DNA of 44,714 nucleotides, taken from positions 630,679-675,392 of the forward strand of contig NZ_JH725064.1 in assembly GCF_000278215.1 (NCBI RefSeq), given 5' to 3'. Position 1 is the first letter of the stretch. Every line of letters begins with the position of its first letter. The DNA is from Bartonella rattimassiliensis 15908 (lineage in GTDB: Bacteria > Pseudomonadota > Alphaproteobacteria > Rhizobiales > Rhizobiaceae). The notes beneath the pieces are model-generated. The model had not been told where the DNA came from and did no database searches. It saw only the letters and a program-made list of their open reading frames with translations. The translations under genes were made by a program, and so were the position numbers. Positions 36,782 through 43,968 of this stretch are shown in pieces.

Positions 36782-37864
36782 ATGCGCGACGTACTTGATA
36801 CAATTGCGATTATTGTATGGTTGTTATCTTTACCAATTATTATCACTGGGATCGTTTTCGTATGTAGAAAAAAATGGCGCAAAATGGGGTTAAAGACTCT
36901 TGGTGTTGGTGCTCTATTATTTGTCAGTGCTCCAATAGTAGGTGTTTCTGTACAGAAAGACAAACCAGGTCAAGTTGTACATAATAATGAAGTTGTTACC
37001 CTCTCTTCGACTTCGTCAATAGATGTTGCTACTCAAGATGAAAGCATGGCTCAGGCACCAGTTGAGAATACTGATAAGCAAATCATGCCCACTCAAGACA
37101 ATAAATCAGATGAAAATAATGGATTAGGTTTTTGGGGATGGTTTTGGTTAATTTTCTTTGCATTTTTTGCGTTTTCCATTTTCGCTTATTGGCAAGATAA
37201 ACGCAAAAAACGCTTTAAAGAGAAAGTTTCAGAACAGGCTTCAATGTCTCTCCCTCCTGCACATCCTTCTTCTGATTTCTCAGTCGTTAATAAAACATCT
37301 CCAGCATTTAAAAACGAACGATTGGAAAATGGGATCAAGATTTTTCTCCTTTGTGCTCTATTGATTGGGGGCACAGTAGCAATAATAAGTATTTCACCAT
37401 GGTTATTAATAGCCATTATTATTGTTTCACTTTTGGGAATCGCTGTCCATTTTGAAAATAAAAATGTAAAGCTTTTTGAAGAACAAGTTGCGATGTTGCA
37501 ACCAGATATTCCTCCCTCTAATTTTTTGGAGGCGTGTGAAATGTTTCAAGAACTTGATGCAAGTGAATATGATTATCGTTTAGCGCGTAATGAAAAATTG
37601 TTGGGAGTTCAAGAACGCGTTTCCTTTGATATTAGTAAAAAGACCACACTTTGGGGACGTCTTTTGGTTACAGATCAAGCCATTGTATTTGAAAGCCCTG
37701 AAAGGAATGAAAGGACTACTTGGACACGAATTGCATCAGTAGCTATAACATACAAAGGATGCCAAGTTAGTCGCCGTACCGGCATTCCGTGGAATTACCA
37801 ATTCACTGCTTTTTCAAGCCCAAGATTTACAGCAGTAATCCGAGCTCTTGGGCGGCCTTATTGA
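36782..37864 (+). CDS. Hypothetical phage-borne membrane protein with possible PH-like C-terminal domain
   Basis: The 360-residue protein has hydrophobic spans at about residues 6-28, 38-56, 119-140, 185-203 and 205-222, separated by a Ser/Gln-rich linker (about 60-115). The soluble C-terminal third is a run of alternating beta-like segments: LWGRLLVTDQAIVFESPERN, then TTWTRIASVAITYKGCQVSR, then NYQFTAFSSPRFTAVIRALG. This resembles the bacterial PH/GRAM-like lipid or protein-binding fold, but the match is by pattern only. It faces opposite to the structural genes on both sides, suggesting lysogenic cargo. A strong ribosome-binding site sits in a hairpin. Confidence 0.55.
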   Translation: MRDVLDTIAIIVWLLSLPIIITGIVFVCRKKWRKMGLKTLGVGALLFVSAPIVGVSVQKDKPGQVVHNNEVVTLSSTSSIDVATQDESMAQAPVENTDKQIMPTQDNKSDENNGLGFWGWFWLIFFAFFAFSIFAYWQDKRKKRFKEKVSEQASMSLPPAHPSSDFSVVNKTSPAFKNERLENGIKIFLLCALLIGGTVAIISISPWLLIAIIIVSLLGIAVHFENKNVKLFEEQVAMLQPDIPPSNFLEACEMFQELDASEYDYRLARNEKLLGVQERVSFDISKKTTLWGRLLVTDQAIVFESPERNERTTWTRIASVAITYKGCQVSRRTGIPWNYQFTAFSSPRFTAVIRALGRPY

Positions 37865-37891
37865 TTTTTAAACACACCACACAAAGATGTT

Positions 37892-38248
37892 TCATTGTTT
37901 TAGCTCCCGCAAGATAAGTTTGTACATACCGGATTCAGAGGCTTGGACATCTGTGACCACGAATTGCTCTTGAGAAGAGGGGGCTTTGTTGTTTTCAGGA
38001 GAGATGATCACAATACTATCTTGAAGTTTTGGTGGTATTCCCCCGATATCATTGATACAAACATCAAGTTCCTTTTTTGCGATTGTCGTGGGGATTCTGC
38101 CACCAGCCTCCGATTCTGAATGCTTAATGGTGTAAATTGCTGTAATTTGAAACGATTGTTGATTATCCTTTCGCGTGTAGATGACGGATTGCCCAAAGGT
38201 GTTGCACACGTCTTGAATCATTTGGTTTAGCAACCCGTGCCATCGCAT
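37892..38248 (-). CDS. Phage head-tail connector/joining-type protein
   Basis: A 118-residue protein from the ATG at 38248, chosen because GGAGG lies 8 bases upstream. It follows the capsid gene by 2 bases. It starts MRWHGLLNQMIQDVCNTFG and has an alternating strand pattern (QSFQITAIYTIKHSE, then EQFVVTDVQASESGMYKLIL). Size, beta content and position fit the lambda gpFII-type joining protein, but no decisive motif is seen. The next structural gene in this direction is 4.7 kb away, across the accessory block. Confidence 0.6.
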   Translation of the reverse strand: MRWHGLLNQMIQDVCNTFGQSVIYTRKDNQQSFQITAIYTIKHSESEAGGRIPTTIAKKELDVCINDIGGIPPKLQDSIVIISPENNKAPSSQEQFVVTDVQASESGMYKLILRELKQ

Positions 38249-38249
38249 G

Positions 38250-39326
38250 TTATTTTCCTCCACTGACCGCTTTAAAGAGCATTTCAGGACGCGTGCAAAT
38301 ATAAAGCGGATAGCTGTATACCTCCGGTTTTACCCATGCATTACGGTCGTTATCAACGATCAACATGGTGTAGAGCGGTTTTCCAACGGTGTTGGCAAAA
38401 TCCAAACTTTCTCCAGGAGAAAAGGTTTTTTGAAACACTCCCGGTGCATTGGCGGGCAAGAATTGACATTCATCAGGCTTAATGCCTATGGCGCGCTTTG
38501 TTCCAGCCTTCGCACTCACATTATAGTTGTGAATACTCCGGTAATTAATGAAAGTCACACCTGCAAAGTCAAAACTGCCAAAGCTCCCAGAGCCAATTGA
38601 ACTTGGTGTTGCAATACCTCCAGCACTATTCAACGTTTGTGCAAGAGCTGTGTTGAGATAAGTCTCACGAATTGTTTTATGGTTTTTCAATTTGGAGAAA
38701 AATTCATTTCCACAAAGCCCAATAATGCGTGAACGATCAGAAAACGCTCCCTTTGAAGCTTCAATCATTTTCATAATGACTTGATCAACATGGTCCGCAA
38801 CATTGGTTGTCTCATTATTTAATTTAAAGTCAATCGGCTTTGGAGGTGTAATTTCCCATTCCTTGTACCAATCGACAATAACAGAGCCATCGGCATCAAG
38901 TACCACCCCTTGAACAGCGCCAAGTTGCATGTTTTCCCATGTCAATTCGATTTCAGAAATCAGTTTCTTTTGTTTTCTGGCAATATATTTCATTGCTGTC
39001 TCGAGTTGATCTTCTGTCCCAAATTCACGCCGGTTCTGGATTTCCTCTGATTTCACCGTGTCACTTTTGGCAATGCGTGTTGTTTTGAAAAACCGAAGAT
39101 TACGTCCATCTCTATCACCTTCTGCCAAGGGGGCGCCACGTTCACTGGTTTGAATCAAGGACAATGTATTGTCACGTCTTTCAATACCAACCACTGTGGT
39201 GCTTGTTTCCACTTCCTCAAAAAGATCAAGAGAACTAATAAGGCCCGGTTGAAACTCATAGTTTTCAATCGCTTTCATCATTGTGGTGGCAGAGAAAGCG
39301 TCGTGTTTAAAAAAATTCATATCCAT
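38250..39326 (-). CDS. Major capsid protein, lambda gpE type
   Basis: The 358-residue protein is close to the usual length for the phage major capsid protein E family. The N-terminal DAFSATTMMKAIENYEFQPG, the extended-loop region RDNTLSLIQTSERGAPLAEG then DRDGRNLRFFKTTRI, and the C-terminal segment ECQFLPANAPGVFQKTFSPG are characteristic. It assembles the icosahedral shell. Its neighbours (decoration protein, scaffold, S49 protease) are in the lambda order. Confidence 0.92.
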   Translation of the reverse strand: MDMNFFKHDAFSATTMMKAIENYEFQPGLISSLDLFEEVETSTTVVGIERRDNTLSLIQTSERGAPLAEGDRDGRNLRFFKTTRIAKSDTVKSEEIQNRREFGTEDQLETAMKYIARKQKKLISEIELTWENMQLGAVQGVVLDADGSVIVDWYKEWEITPPKPIDFKLNNETTNVADHVDQVIMKMIEASKGAFSDRSRIIGLCGNEFFSKLKNHKTIRETYLNTALAQTLNSAGGIATPSSIGSGSFGSFDFAGVTFINYRSIHNYNVSAKAGTKRAIGIKPDECQFLPANAPGVFQKTFSPGESLDFANTVGKPLYTMLIVDNDRNAWVKPEVYSYPLYICTRPEMLFKAVSGGK

Positions 39327-39338
39327 GTGCGCATTCTC

Positions 39339-39707
39339 CTATCGCAATAAAATATTGTTATGGTCTTCGAGAGACTGAATGGCAGCACTTTTTTGTTCAT
39401 CTGTAATGGCATCTGGCCATAGCAGTTCAGAAGCTTTTACAGTGCATAAGCGTGCTGTCATCACGGCACGTTGATCGGCTTGAGAGGCATCAACAGTGGC
39501 AAAAGAAATCCCAGCAGGGATTTGACTGCCATCTGATGCTGCTGGATTAAGGGGGGCATATTTTTGTGATGCTGTAATTTTCCCCATGACAGTTCCAGCT
39601 TCAATGAATGCTCCTGATGCAAAAACCACTTCTTCATTTGACATATCCGGATCGTAGGGTCCAAGATAAGCGCCATTGCGTACGTCTTCATAAAAAACTT
39701 GACTCAT
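39339..39707 (-). CDS. Head decoration protein, lambda gpD type
   Basis: A 122-residue protein from ATG 39707, which has an ideal GGAGGG site 7 bases upstream; the frame extends 9 codons further without support. VFASGAFIEAGTVMGKITAS and an alternating beta pattern, followed by RAVMTARLCTVKASELLWPD, match the gpD family that trims the capsid threefold sites. It lies 12 bases upstream of the capsid gene. Confidence 0.88.
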   Translation of the reverse strand: MSQVFYEDVRNGAYLGPYDPDMSNEEVVFASGAFIEAGTVMGKITASQKYAPLNPAASDGSQIPAGISFATVDASQADQRAVMTARLCTVKASELLWPDAITDEQKSAAIQSLEDHNNILLR

Positions 39708-40138
39708 TTTATTGCCCTCCAAGCTGTTTCCCATTTTGCATAAATTTTTTCCTTGCTCGTCCCATCCCTATGGGGAGCTATGGTTGATAGTTTTAAAGAT
39801 GCGCTTTTCGAGACAGCGGCGGTTAACACAACATTTTTTGCTTTCTCAACACTCATGCCGCTTTTAATGGCTTTTGCTGCATCAAAAGAAACGCCTAAGC
39901 GTTTTGCTTGCCTTTCAAGGTTTGTCAGTGCCTCGCCACGTTTTCTTTCCTTTTCAAGAGCAGCTTTTACGCTTTCCTGTTTATCTTCGTCCTCATCTTC
40001 GTCTTCGTTTTCCTCTTCTTCGTCGAAGTCTTGAGTGTCTTCGTCAATGTCATTATCATTTTCGTCCTCTTCGTCCTCATTGATGACGTCGACAATTTTT
40101 TCATCATCTTCTTCGGCGCGGTATAGGGTGCGTGCCAT
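39704..40138 (-). CDS. Acidic scaffold-like protein overlapping the head protease gene
   Basis: The 144-residue protein has an extremely acidic block at about residues 7-53 (Asp/Glu runs), then a lysine-rich helix (VKAALEKERKRGEALTNLER) and a basic C-terminus ending YAKWETAWRAIK. It starts with ATG 40138, preceded by AAAGGA 8-9 bases away. It lies between the S49 protease and the decoration protein, where lambda has the Nu3 scaffold nested in gene C. The first 172 bases are also read in a second frame as the protease tail. A fusion by -1 frameshift is possible (see 40142-40156). Confidence 0.65.
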   Translation of the reverse strand: MARTLYRAEEDDEKIVDVINEDEEDENDNDIDEDTQDFDEEEENEDEDEDEDKQESVKAALEKERKRGEALTNLERQAKRLGVSFDAAKAIKSGMSVEKAKNVVLTAAVSKSASLKLSTIAPHRDGTSKEKIYAKWETAWRAIK

Positions 40139-41031
40139 GTGTTTTTTCCTTTTTTTGTTGCTGTTGGGGTTTGTGATATGGAATCCGTTAAGGCTTCCAA
40201 AGCTTGCGCAAGGGTGCCCTGTGCATCTGCTAATCCAAGCTCTAAGGCTTGGGTGCCTATAAAAGTTTCTGTTTTTGTGTCACGAATTGCGTCCGCACTC
40301 AGAGGTCTGTTTTTTGCAACCCAATCGACAAACATTTCGTAGAGCAGGGCGCAATCGGCTTGCATTTTTATCTGTGCTGTATCGCTCAAGGGTTCGTGAG
40401 GATTGCCATGCGTTTTGTGATCACCTTCAAAAACAAAGGTCCATTTAAGCCCCTGTTTCTCATCTGCACGAGATTGGTCAAGATGGGCGCAAACAACCCC
40501 AATAGAGCCTACAACACTCGTGCGTGCAACCCAGATTTGAGAAGCTGAACAAGCAATGGCATAAGCCGCCGAGCAAGCAAATTCATTGGCATGCGCCCAA
40601 ATGGGTTTATTGTATTGTTTTGAGAGGGTTTGAAACTCTTCAACCAAATCAAAGATACCACCGGCTTCTCCTCCACCACTGTCAATATCGAGTAAGACGG
40701 CATGAACATCAGGTTGTGCAATGGCTTCACGAAAAGAAGCCCTTAACCCTTCATAAGAAGTCAATCCCGATAAAGCTCCAAGCCATGCACCGCGGCGTAC
40801 AAGCGTGCCATGAACGGGTATTATGGCAATATTGTTTTGCACCACATAGGTTTCTGGTGGTCTGAAAGCTTCTGTATTCTCTTGCGAATAAGCTTCAATA
40901 GGAAACTTTTCACTTGCAAAAAGGCGTGGGGCAAGAGCATTGAGAATAATATCAAGCTTTGTGGAGGCAAGCATGTGTGGAACCCCAAAAAGCCGTGATG
41001 CCAAAAACGGCATGTCAAGATTATTCACCAT
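39967..41031 (-). CDS. S49-family head maturation protease
   Basis: The 354-residue protein is a SppA/lambda gpC-type serine peptidase. DIDSGGGEAGG at residues 115-125 forms the oxyanion loop. Ser154 in EFACSAAYAIA is the likely nucleophile, and GSIGVV at 175-180 is conserved. The start ATG 41031 overlaps the end of the portal gene by 11 bases. The last roughly 57 residues are a Lys/Thr/Met-rich tail read from the same DNA that encodes the acidic scaffold in the -1 frame. That tail looks like an accident of reading, so the natural product may be the frameshifted fusion. Confidence 0.88.
   Translation of the reverse strand: MVNNLDMPFLASRLFGVPHMLASTKLDIILNALAPRLFASEKFPIEAYSQENTEAFRPPETYVVQNNIAIIPVHGTLVRRGAWLGALSGLTSYEGLRASFREAIAQPDVHAVLLDIDSGGGEAGGIFDLVEEFQTLSKQYNKPIWAHANEFACSAAYAIACSASQIWVARTSVVGSIGVVCAHLDQSRADEKQGLKWTFVFEGDHKTHGNPHEPLSDTAQIKMQADCALLYEMFVDWVAKNRPLSADAIRDTKTETFIGTQALELGLADAQGTLAQALEALTDSISQTPTATKKGKNTWHAPYTAPKKMMKKLSTSSMRTKRTKMIMTLTKTLKTSTKKRKTKTKMRTKINRKA
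40142..40156 (-). promoter_or_regulatory. Candidate -1 ribosomal frameshift site at the protease/scaffold junction
   Basis: On the minus strand an A7 run, GG and an A6 run followed by C give two slippery heptamers in the protease frame: A AAA AAA, and A AAA AAC. A -1 slip at the latter leads to codons CAC ATG GCA, in frame with the scaffold. The AAAGGA between the runs also serves as a ribosome-binding site. Confidence 0.5.
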
Positions 41032-41547
41032 TTTTATGTGCTTTACTGTCTTGGTTACTTTCATAACTCTCAGAAGAGTCTGAATCTTCATCATCAATCG
41101 CTTGATTTTCACCAGAAGGTGCTGCCATATCCGTGTCAAAAGATAAGCCGCGCGCGCGAGCGTCTGTATGCTCTTCCTCAAGTTCGGCATGAATGCTGTC
41201 GATATCAAAGCCCCGTTCAGCAAGAGCCATACGTCGTGTTTTCAAGCCAGCACGGATTTCTTCTTTTTCCGCTGAGATATCTTTAATAGGATCAATCATT
41301 TCAAGCGGGGGCGCAAAGCTTTCACATTGAAGCCATGGCAAGGGATTTTCTTCCCATCCAGGTAAATTCAAGCATCCAGCGAGAACTGACATTTCAACAA
41401 AGCGCTCCCAAACAACGCGGTTAAACTGAAAGGCAATGATATGTTCACGCCATTGTTTGACATGTCGTCTAAACTGAATGATAGAAGTGCGCACATTAGA
41501 AAAGTTGCCACGCGTAACGTCTCCAGTGACAACGGCATAAGGCAGCT
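41021..41547 (-). pseudogene. Lambda-type portal protein, C-terminal fragment
   Basis: The minus-strand frame is open from about 41547 and reads [20 protein letters not shown], then QFRRHVKQWREHIIAFQFNR and GCLNLPGWEENPLPWLQCES. This is the well-conserved C-terminal third of lambda gpB-type portals. About 300 N-terminal residues are missing: at 41547 the sequence changes into the ssb remnant on the other strand. The acidic end (DDEDSDSSESYESNQD) precedes the protease overlap. No start remains for the full protein; an ATG/GTG at 41494 could give a 157-residue piece. Confidence 0.82.
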
Positions 41548-41548
41548 A

Positions 41549-41862
41549 ATAAAAAAATAGACAAAACAGAATGGCATTCCATTGTGGTGTTTAATCCACA
41601 TTTAGCAAAAATAGCGCTTCAGTATCTCAATAAAGGCAGCAAAGTTTATATAGAGGGGCAGCTTCAAACGCGTAAATGGCAAGATAAAAACGGTATTGAT
41701 CGTTTTGTAACAGAAGTCATTTTGCCTAAGTACAAAGGCGACTTAAAGCTCTTAGATGGCAAAAATGATGATAATCAAGAGCAATCATCCCCTTATGACA
41801 AAAGCTTTCAGAGACCTTTTGATACACCCCATACCATTATGAATGATGGTGTTCCTTTTTAA
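41549..41862 (+). pseudogene. ssb: Single-stranded DNA-binding protein, N-terminally truncated
   Basis: The frame starts abruptly at the portal junction with [20 protein letters not shown], then [20 protein letters not shown] and [20 protein letters not shown]. It ends with the acidic-tail-like NDGVPF, the conserved DDDIPF-type tip. About 45 N-terminal residues of the OB fold are missing and no normal start remains; GTG 41584 gives only 92 residues. It belongs to the phage early region that continues rightwards. Confidence 0.85.
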
Positions 41863-41877
41863 ACAGAAGGCGGTGTT

Positions 41878-42408
41878 GTGAAAAGAAATAAAAAGAGGGG
41901 ACGCCCTAAAATGACAGGGCAGCTAAGAGAAGCCAATGGTCGTATCTCACGTGCAAAATTACCTCGTGAAGCTGCTAATCAATTGGCAATAGAAATACGT
42001 GCAAAACGCTTCGGTTTAACACTACAAGAGGCAAAAAATCCACTTTCTGGGTCTTATATAGGTCGGCTTTGTTTGCAAGGTGTACTCACTCAAGAGCATT
42101 ATGACGTTGCGCAACAGTATTTACAGATAAGAAATAATTACCTTTGTGCAAAGGGCTTGCCTAATGCAATTTATGACGAAATGCCGTCATCTGCTGATGA
42201 TAAAGCAAGAGACAAATGGGTAGCATTCGCAACAGAGCAGTTTATCAACATGCAAGAGGCACTAAAAGAAGCCCAATGCCTCTATAGACAGTACAATCTT
42301 CACGCTGCGCTACAGTACCTCGTTATAGAAGATCAAATGCTACCACACCTTGTGAATTCATTGCGCGTTGCTCTTAATGTGCTTCAAAAGTATTTTTACA
42401 AAAAATAA
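41878..42408 (+). CDS. Prophage protein of unknown function preceding the late-type promoter
   Basis: A 176-residue protein starts at GTG 41878 with an AAGGCGG site just upstream. The N-terminus is very basic (KRNKKRGRPKMTGQLREANG). The middle contains NPLSGSYIGRLCLQGVLTQE and the C-terminus is helical. A second copy occupies 1-234. In both places it lies immediately upstream of the variable cargo gene and the promoter-terminator leader of terS. By analogy with lambda Q, which is encoded just before pR', a late-gene antiterminator role is conceivable. The sequence itself shows no known Q motif. Confidence 0.6.
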   Translation: MKRNKKRGRPKMTGQLREANGRISRAKLPREAANQLAIEIRAKRFGLTLQEAKNPLSGSYIGRLCLQGVLTQEHYDVAQQYLQIRNNYLCAKGLPNAIYDEMPSSADDKARDKWVAFATEQFINMQEALKEAQCLYRQYNLHAALQYLVIEDQMLPHLVNSLRVALNVLQKYFYKK

Positions 42409-42411
42409 CTA

Positions 42412-42870
42412 TCAATAGAATATGAAGGGAATGGCAATAACAGCTAAGGCGGTCATTATTGTAAATAAAAACGCAGGAATCTTTAATCTAAATCGCCAGA
42501 GTATGTTAATCGGAAGAGACATGATGGTGATTATTATAAAGCCTATTATGAAGCATTGTATTATCTGAGATTTTATCCGAGCTTTTTTGAAACGACGTTC
42601 CAATATTTCATTATAACTGTCTTCACCTATACCAACTAGTTTATACTTTCTAGCCCATTCTGGAAGAAGTGATTTATCATAATCTGTCTCTGGAATACAT
42701 TTAATAAAAGAAGATGGATTTTGTACATCACGAAAAACAGCAATTTGCCCATTTGGGCATGGATGTTCCGAAGAAACATGTTTTGCTAATGATTGACTAC
42801 TTATATAGCTAGTGAATAAGATACTCATTATTCCGGATAAGGCAATTTTCTTTAAATACGATAATAACAT
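42412..42870 (-). CDS. Hypothetical membrane/exported protein, cargo gene of the second locus
   Basis: The 152-residue protein has a signal-like N-terminus (about residues 8-29, ending SQSLAKH), a short extracytoplasmic domain with two cysteines (HPCPNGQIAVFRDVQNPSSF then IKCIPETD), and two hydrophobic spans near the end (about 104-121 and 130-150). It is unrelated to the gene at 220-942 but occupies the same slot and orientation. No family is recognised. It ends 3 bases beyond the convergent phage gene. Confidence 0.6.
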   Translation of the reverse strand: MLLSYLKKIALSGIMSILFTSYISSQSLAKHVSSEHPCPNGQIAVFRDVQNPSSFIKCIPETDYDKSLLPEWARKYKLVGIGEDSYNEILERRFKKARIKSQIIQCFIIGFIIITIMSLPINILWRFRLKIPAFLFTIMTALAVIAIPFIFY

Positions 42871-42951
42871 CAGATTTTATCTTTTTTTCATTGTTGCATC
42901 TTCGCTTCATACAGATTTTCTTTGAAGTTATCAATATGTGTTATTTTTATG

Positions 42952-42980
42952 TTGACAAAGTGTAGCAAATCGTATTTAAT
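42952..42980 (+). promoter_or_regulatory. Strong sigma70-type promoter, second terminase locus
   Basis: TTGACA (42952-42957), 17 bases, TTTAAT (42975-42980); identical to 1021-1049. Confidence 0.75.
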
Positions 42981-42986
42981 GACGTT

Positions 42987-43058
42987 ACTGTATTTAGGCG
43001 TATTGTGTCTAGAGAGGGTTAAGTACAGTCCAAAATCCCCGCAAATGCGGGGTTTTTT
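42987..43058 (+). ncRNA. Candidate small RNA or attenuated leader in front of terS (copy 2)
   Basis: Stem 1 is CTGTATTTA (42988-42996) with TAAGTACAG (43020-43028), containing one U-G pair. The terminator stem CCCCGC/GCGGGG and six T end at 43058. The loop of stem 1 is the same as in copy 1. See 1056-1127. Confidence 0.6.
43037..43058 (+). terminator. Intrinsic terminator upstream of terS, copy 2
   Basis: CCCCGC (43037-43042), AAAT, GCGGGG (43047-43052), T6 (43053-43058). Identical to 1106-1127. Confidence 0.85.
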
Positions 43059-43079
43059 ATTATCGGGAGGGTGTATTTT

Positions 43080-43412
43080 ATGACATCACAAAATACAGAG
43101 CAGGCTCCACAACTTAAAAAAAAGTGGATACCACCTAAGGCAGGAATGGGGCGGGTTAAAGGCGTGCCTAATAAGATGACCCGTATTTTAAAAGAGGCAG
43201 TAGTGAGGGCTGCAGAGAATGCTAGAAATAAAATTGGCAATGAGGGATTGATCTCTTATTTAGAAAAACAGGCTATGGAATGCCCTGCGGCTTATTTAGC
43301 GTTGCTTGGTAAGGTGTTGCCTTTACAGGTAACAGGTGAAGATGGGGGCGCGATTAAGATCATAGGGCGTGTAGAGATTGCTCCTTTAGTGAATGACGAC
43401 AAGACAGATTAA
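43080..43412 (+). CDS. Phage terminase small subunit (copy 2)
   Basis: The 110-residue protein differs from copy 1 at a few positions only (for example Arg for Gly in ENARNK, and APLVNDDK for APLTMNDDK). The ATG at 43080 has the same GGGAGGG site. It appears intact and overlaps the large-subunit gene by 20 bases. Because terL is truncated here, any product could only work with the intact TerL from 1465-2793. Confidence 0.75.
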   Translation: MTSQNTEQAPQLKKKWIPPKAGMGRVKGVPNKMTRILKEAVVRAAENARNKIGNEGLISYLEKQAMECPAAYLALLGKVLPLQVTGEDGGAIKIIGRVEIAPLVNDDKTD

Positions 43413-43968
43413 GATTGTACCAAAGCTTATACCGATGTTTGCAGGTAAAGCAGTGGTACGCGCGGCTTGGGGTGGACGAGGCTCTGGTAAAACAAGATCC
43501 TTTGCCTTGATGGCTGCTTTAAAAGGCTATCAATTTGGCATGCAGGGGATATCTGGTACCATTCTTTGTGCACGTCAGTTTCAAAATTCTTTGGCAGAGA
43601 GTTCATTGGAGGAGATTAAGCGCGCCATTGAAGATCATGATTTTTTAAGGGAATATTACAAAGTTGGAGAGGCTTCGATTAAATCAAATGATGGTCGTAT
43701 AGCCTTTCAGTTTTCTGGTCTGGACCGCAATATTGCCAGTATCAAATCGATGGGTCGTATTTTGCTTTGTTGGGTTGATGAGGCAGAGCCTGTAACAGAG
43801 ACAGCTTGGCAGACGCTTATTCCAACGTTACGTGAAGAGGGAGAGGGGTGGCGTGCAGAGTTGTGGGTGACATGGAACCCATTGCGAGATAATGCACCGG
43901 TTGAAAGGCGGTTTCGCTTTTCAGACAATGAAGCTATTAAGCGTGTAGAGATCAACTGGTCAGATAAT
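43393..43968 (+). pseudogene. Terminase large subunit, truncated (copy 2)
   Basis: Residues 1-192 are nearly identical to copy 1 and keep Walker A (GGRGSGKT) and Walker B (ILLCWVDEAE). After INWSDN at 43968 the sequence changes abruptly into repeat copy B, and the frame runs on for 23 unrelated codons to a stop at 44040. The nuclease domain is missing, so packaging activity is lost. The break marks the right edge of the phage segment exactly. Confidence 0.9.

Noticed and set aside
39753..40126. Plus-strand Ser/Phe-rich frames opposite the scaffold gene
   Set aside because: They are the reverse reading of the Asp/Glu-rich scaffold codons; low complexity alone keeps them open.
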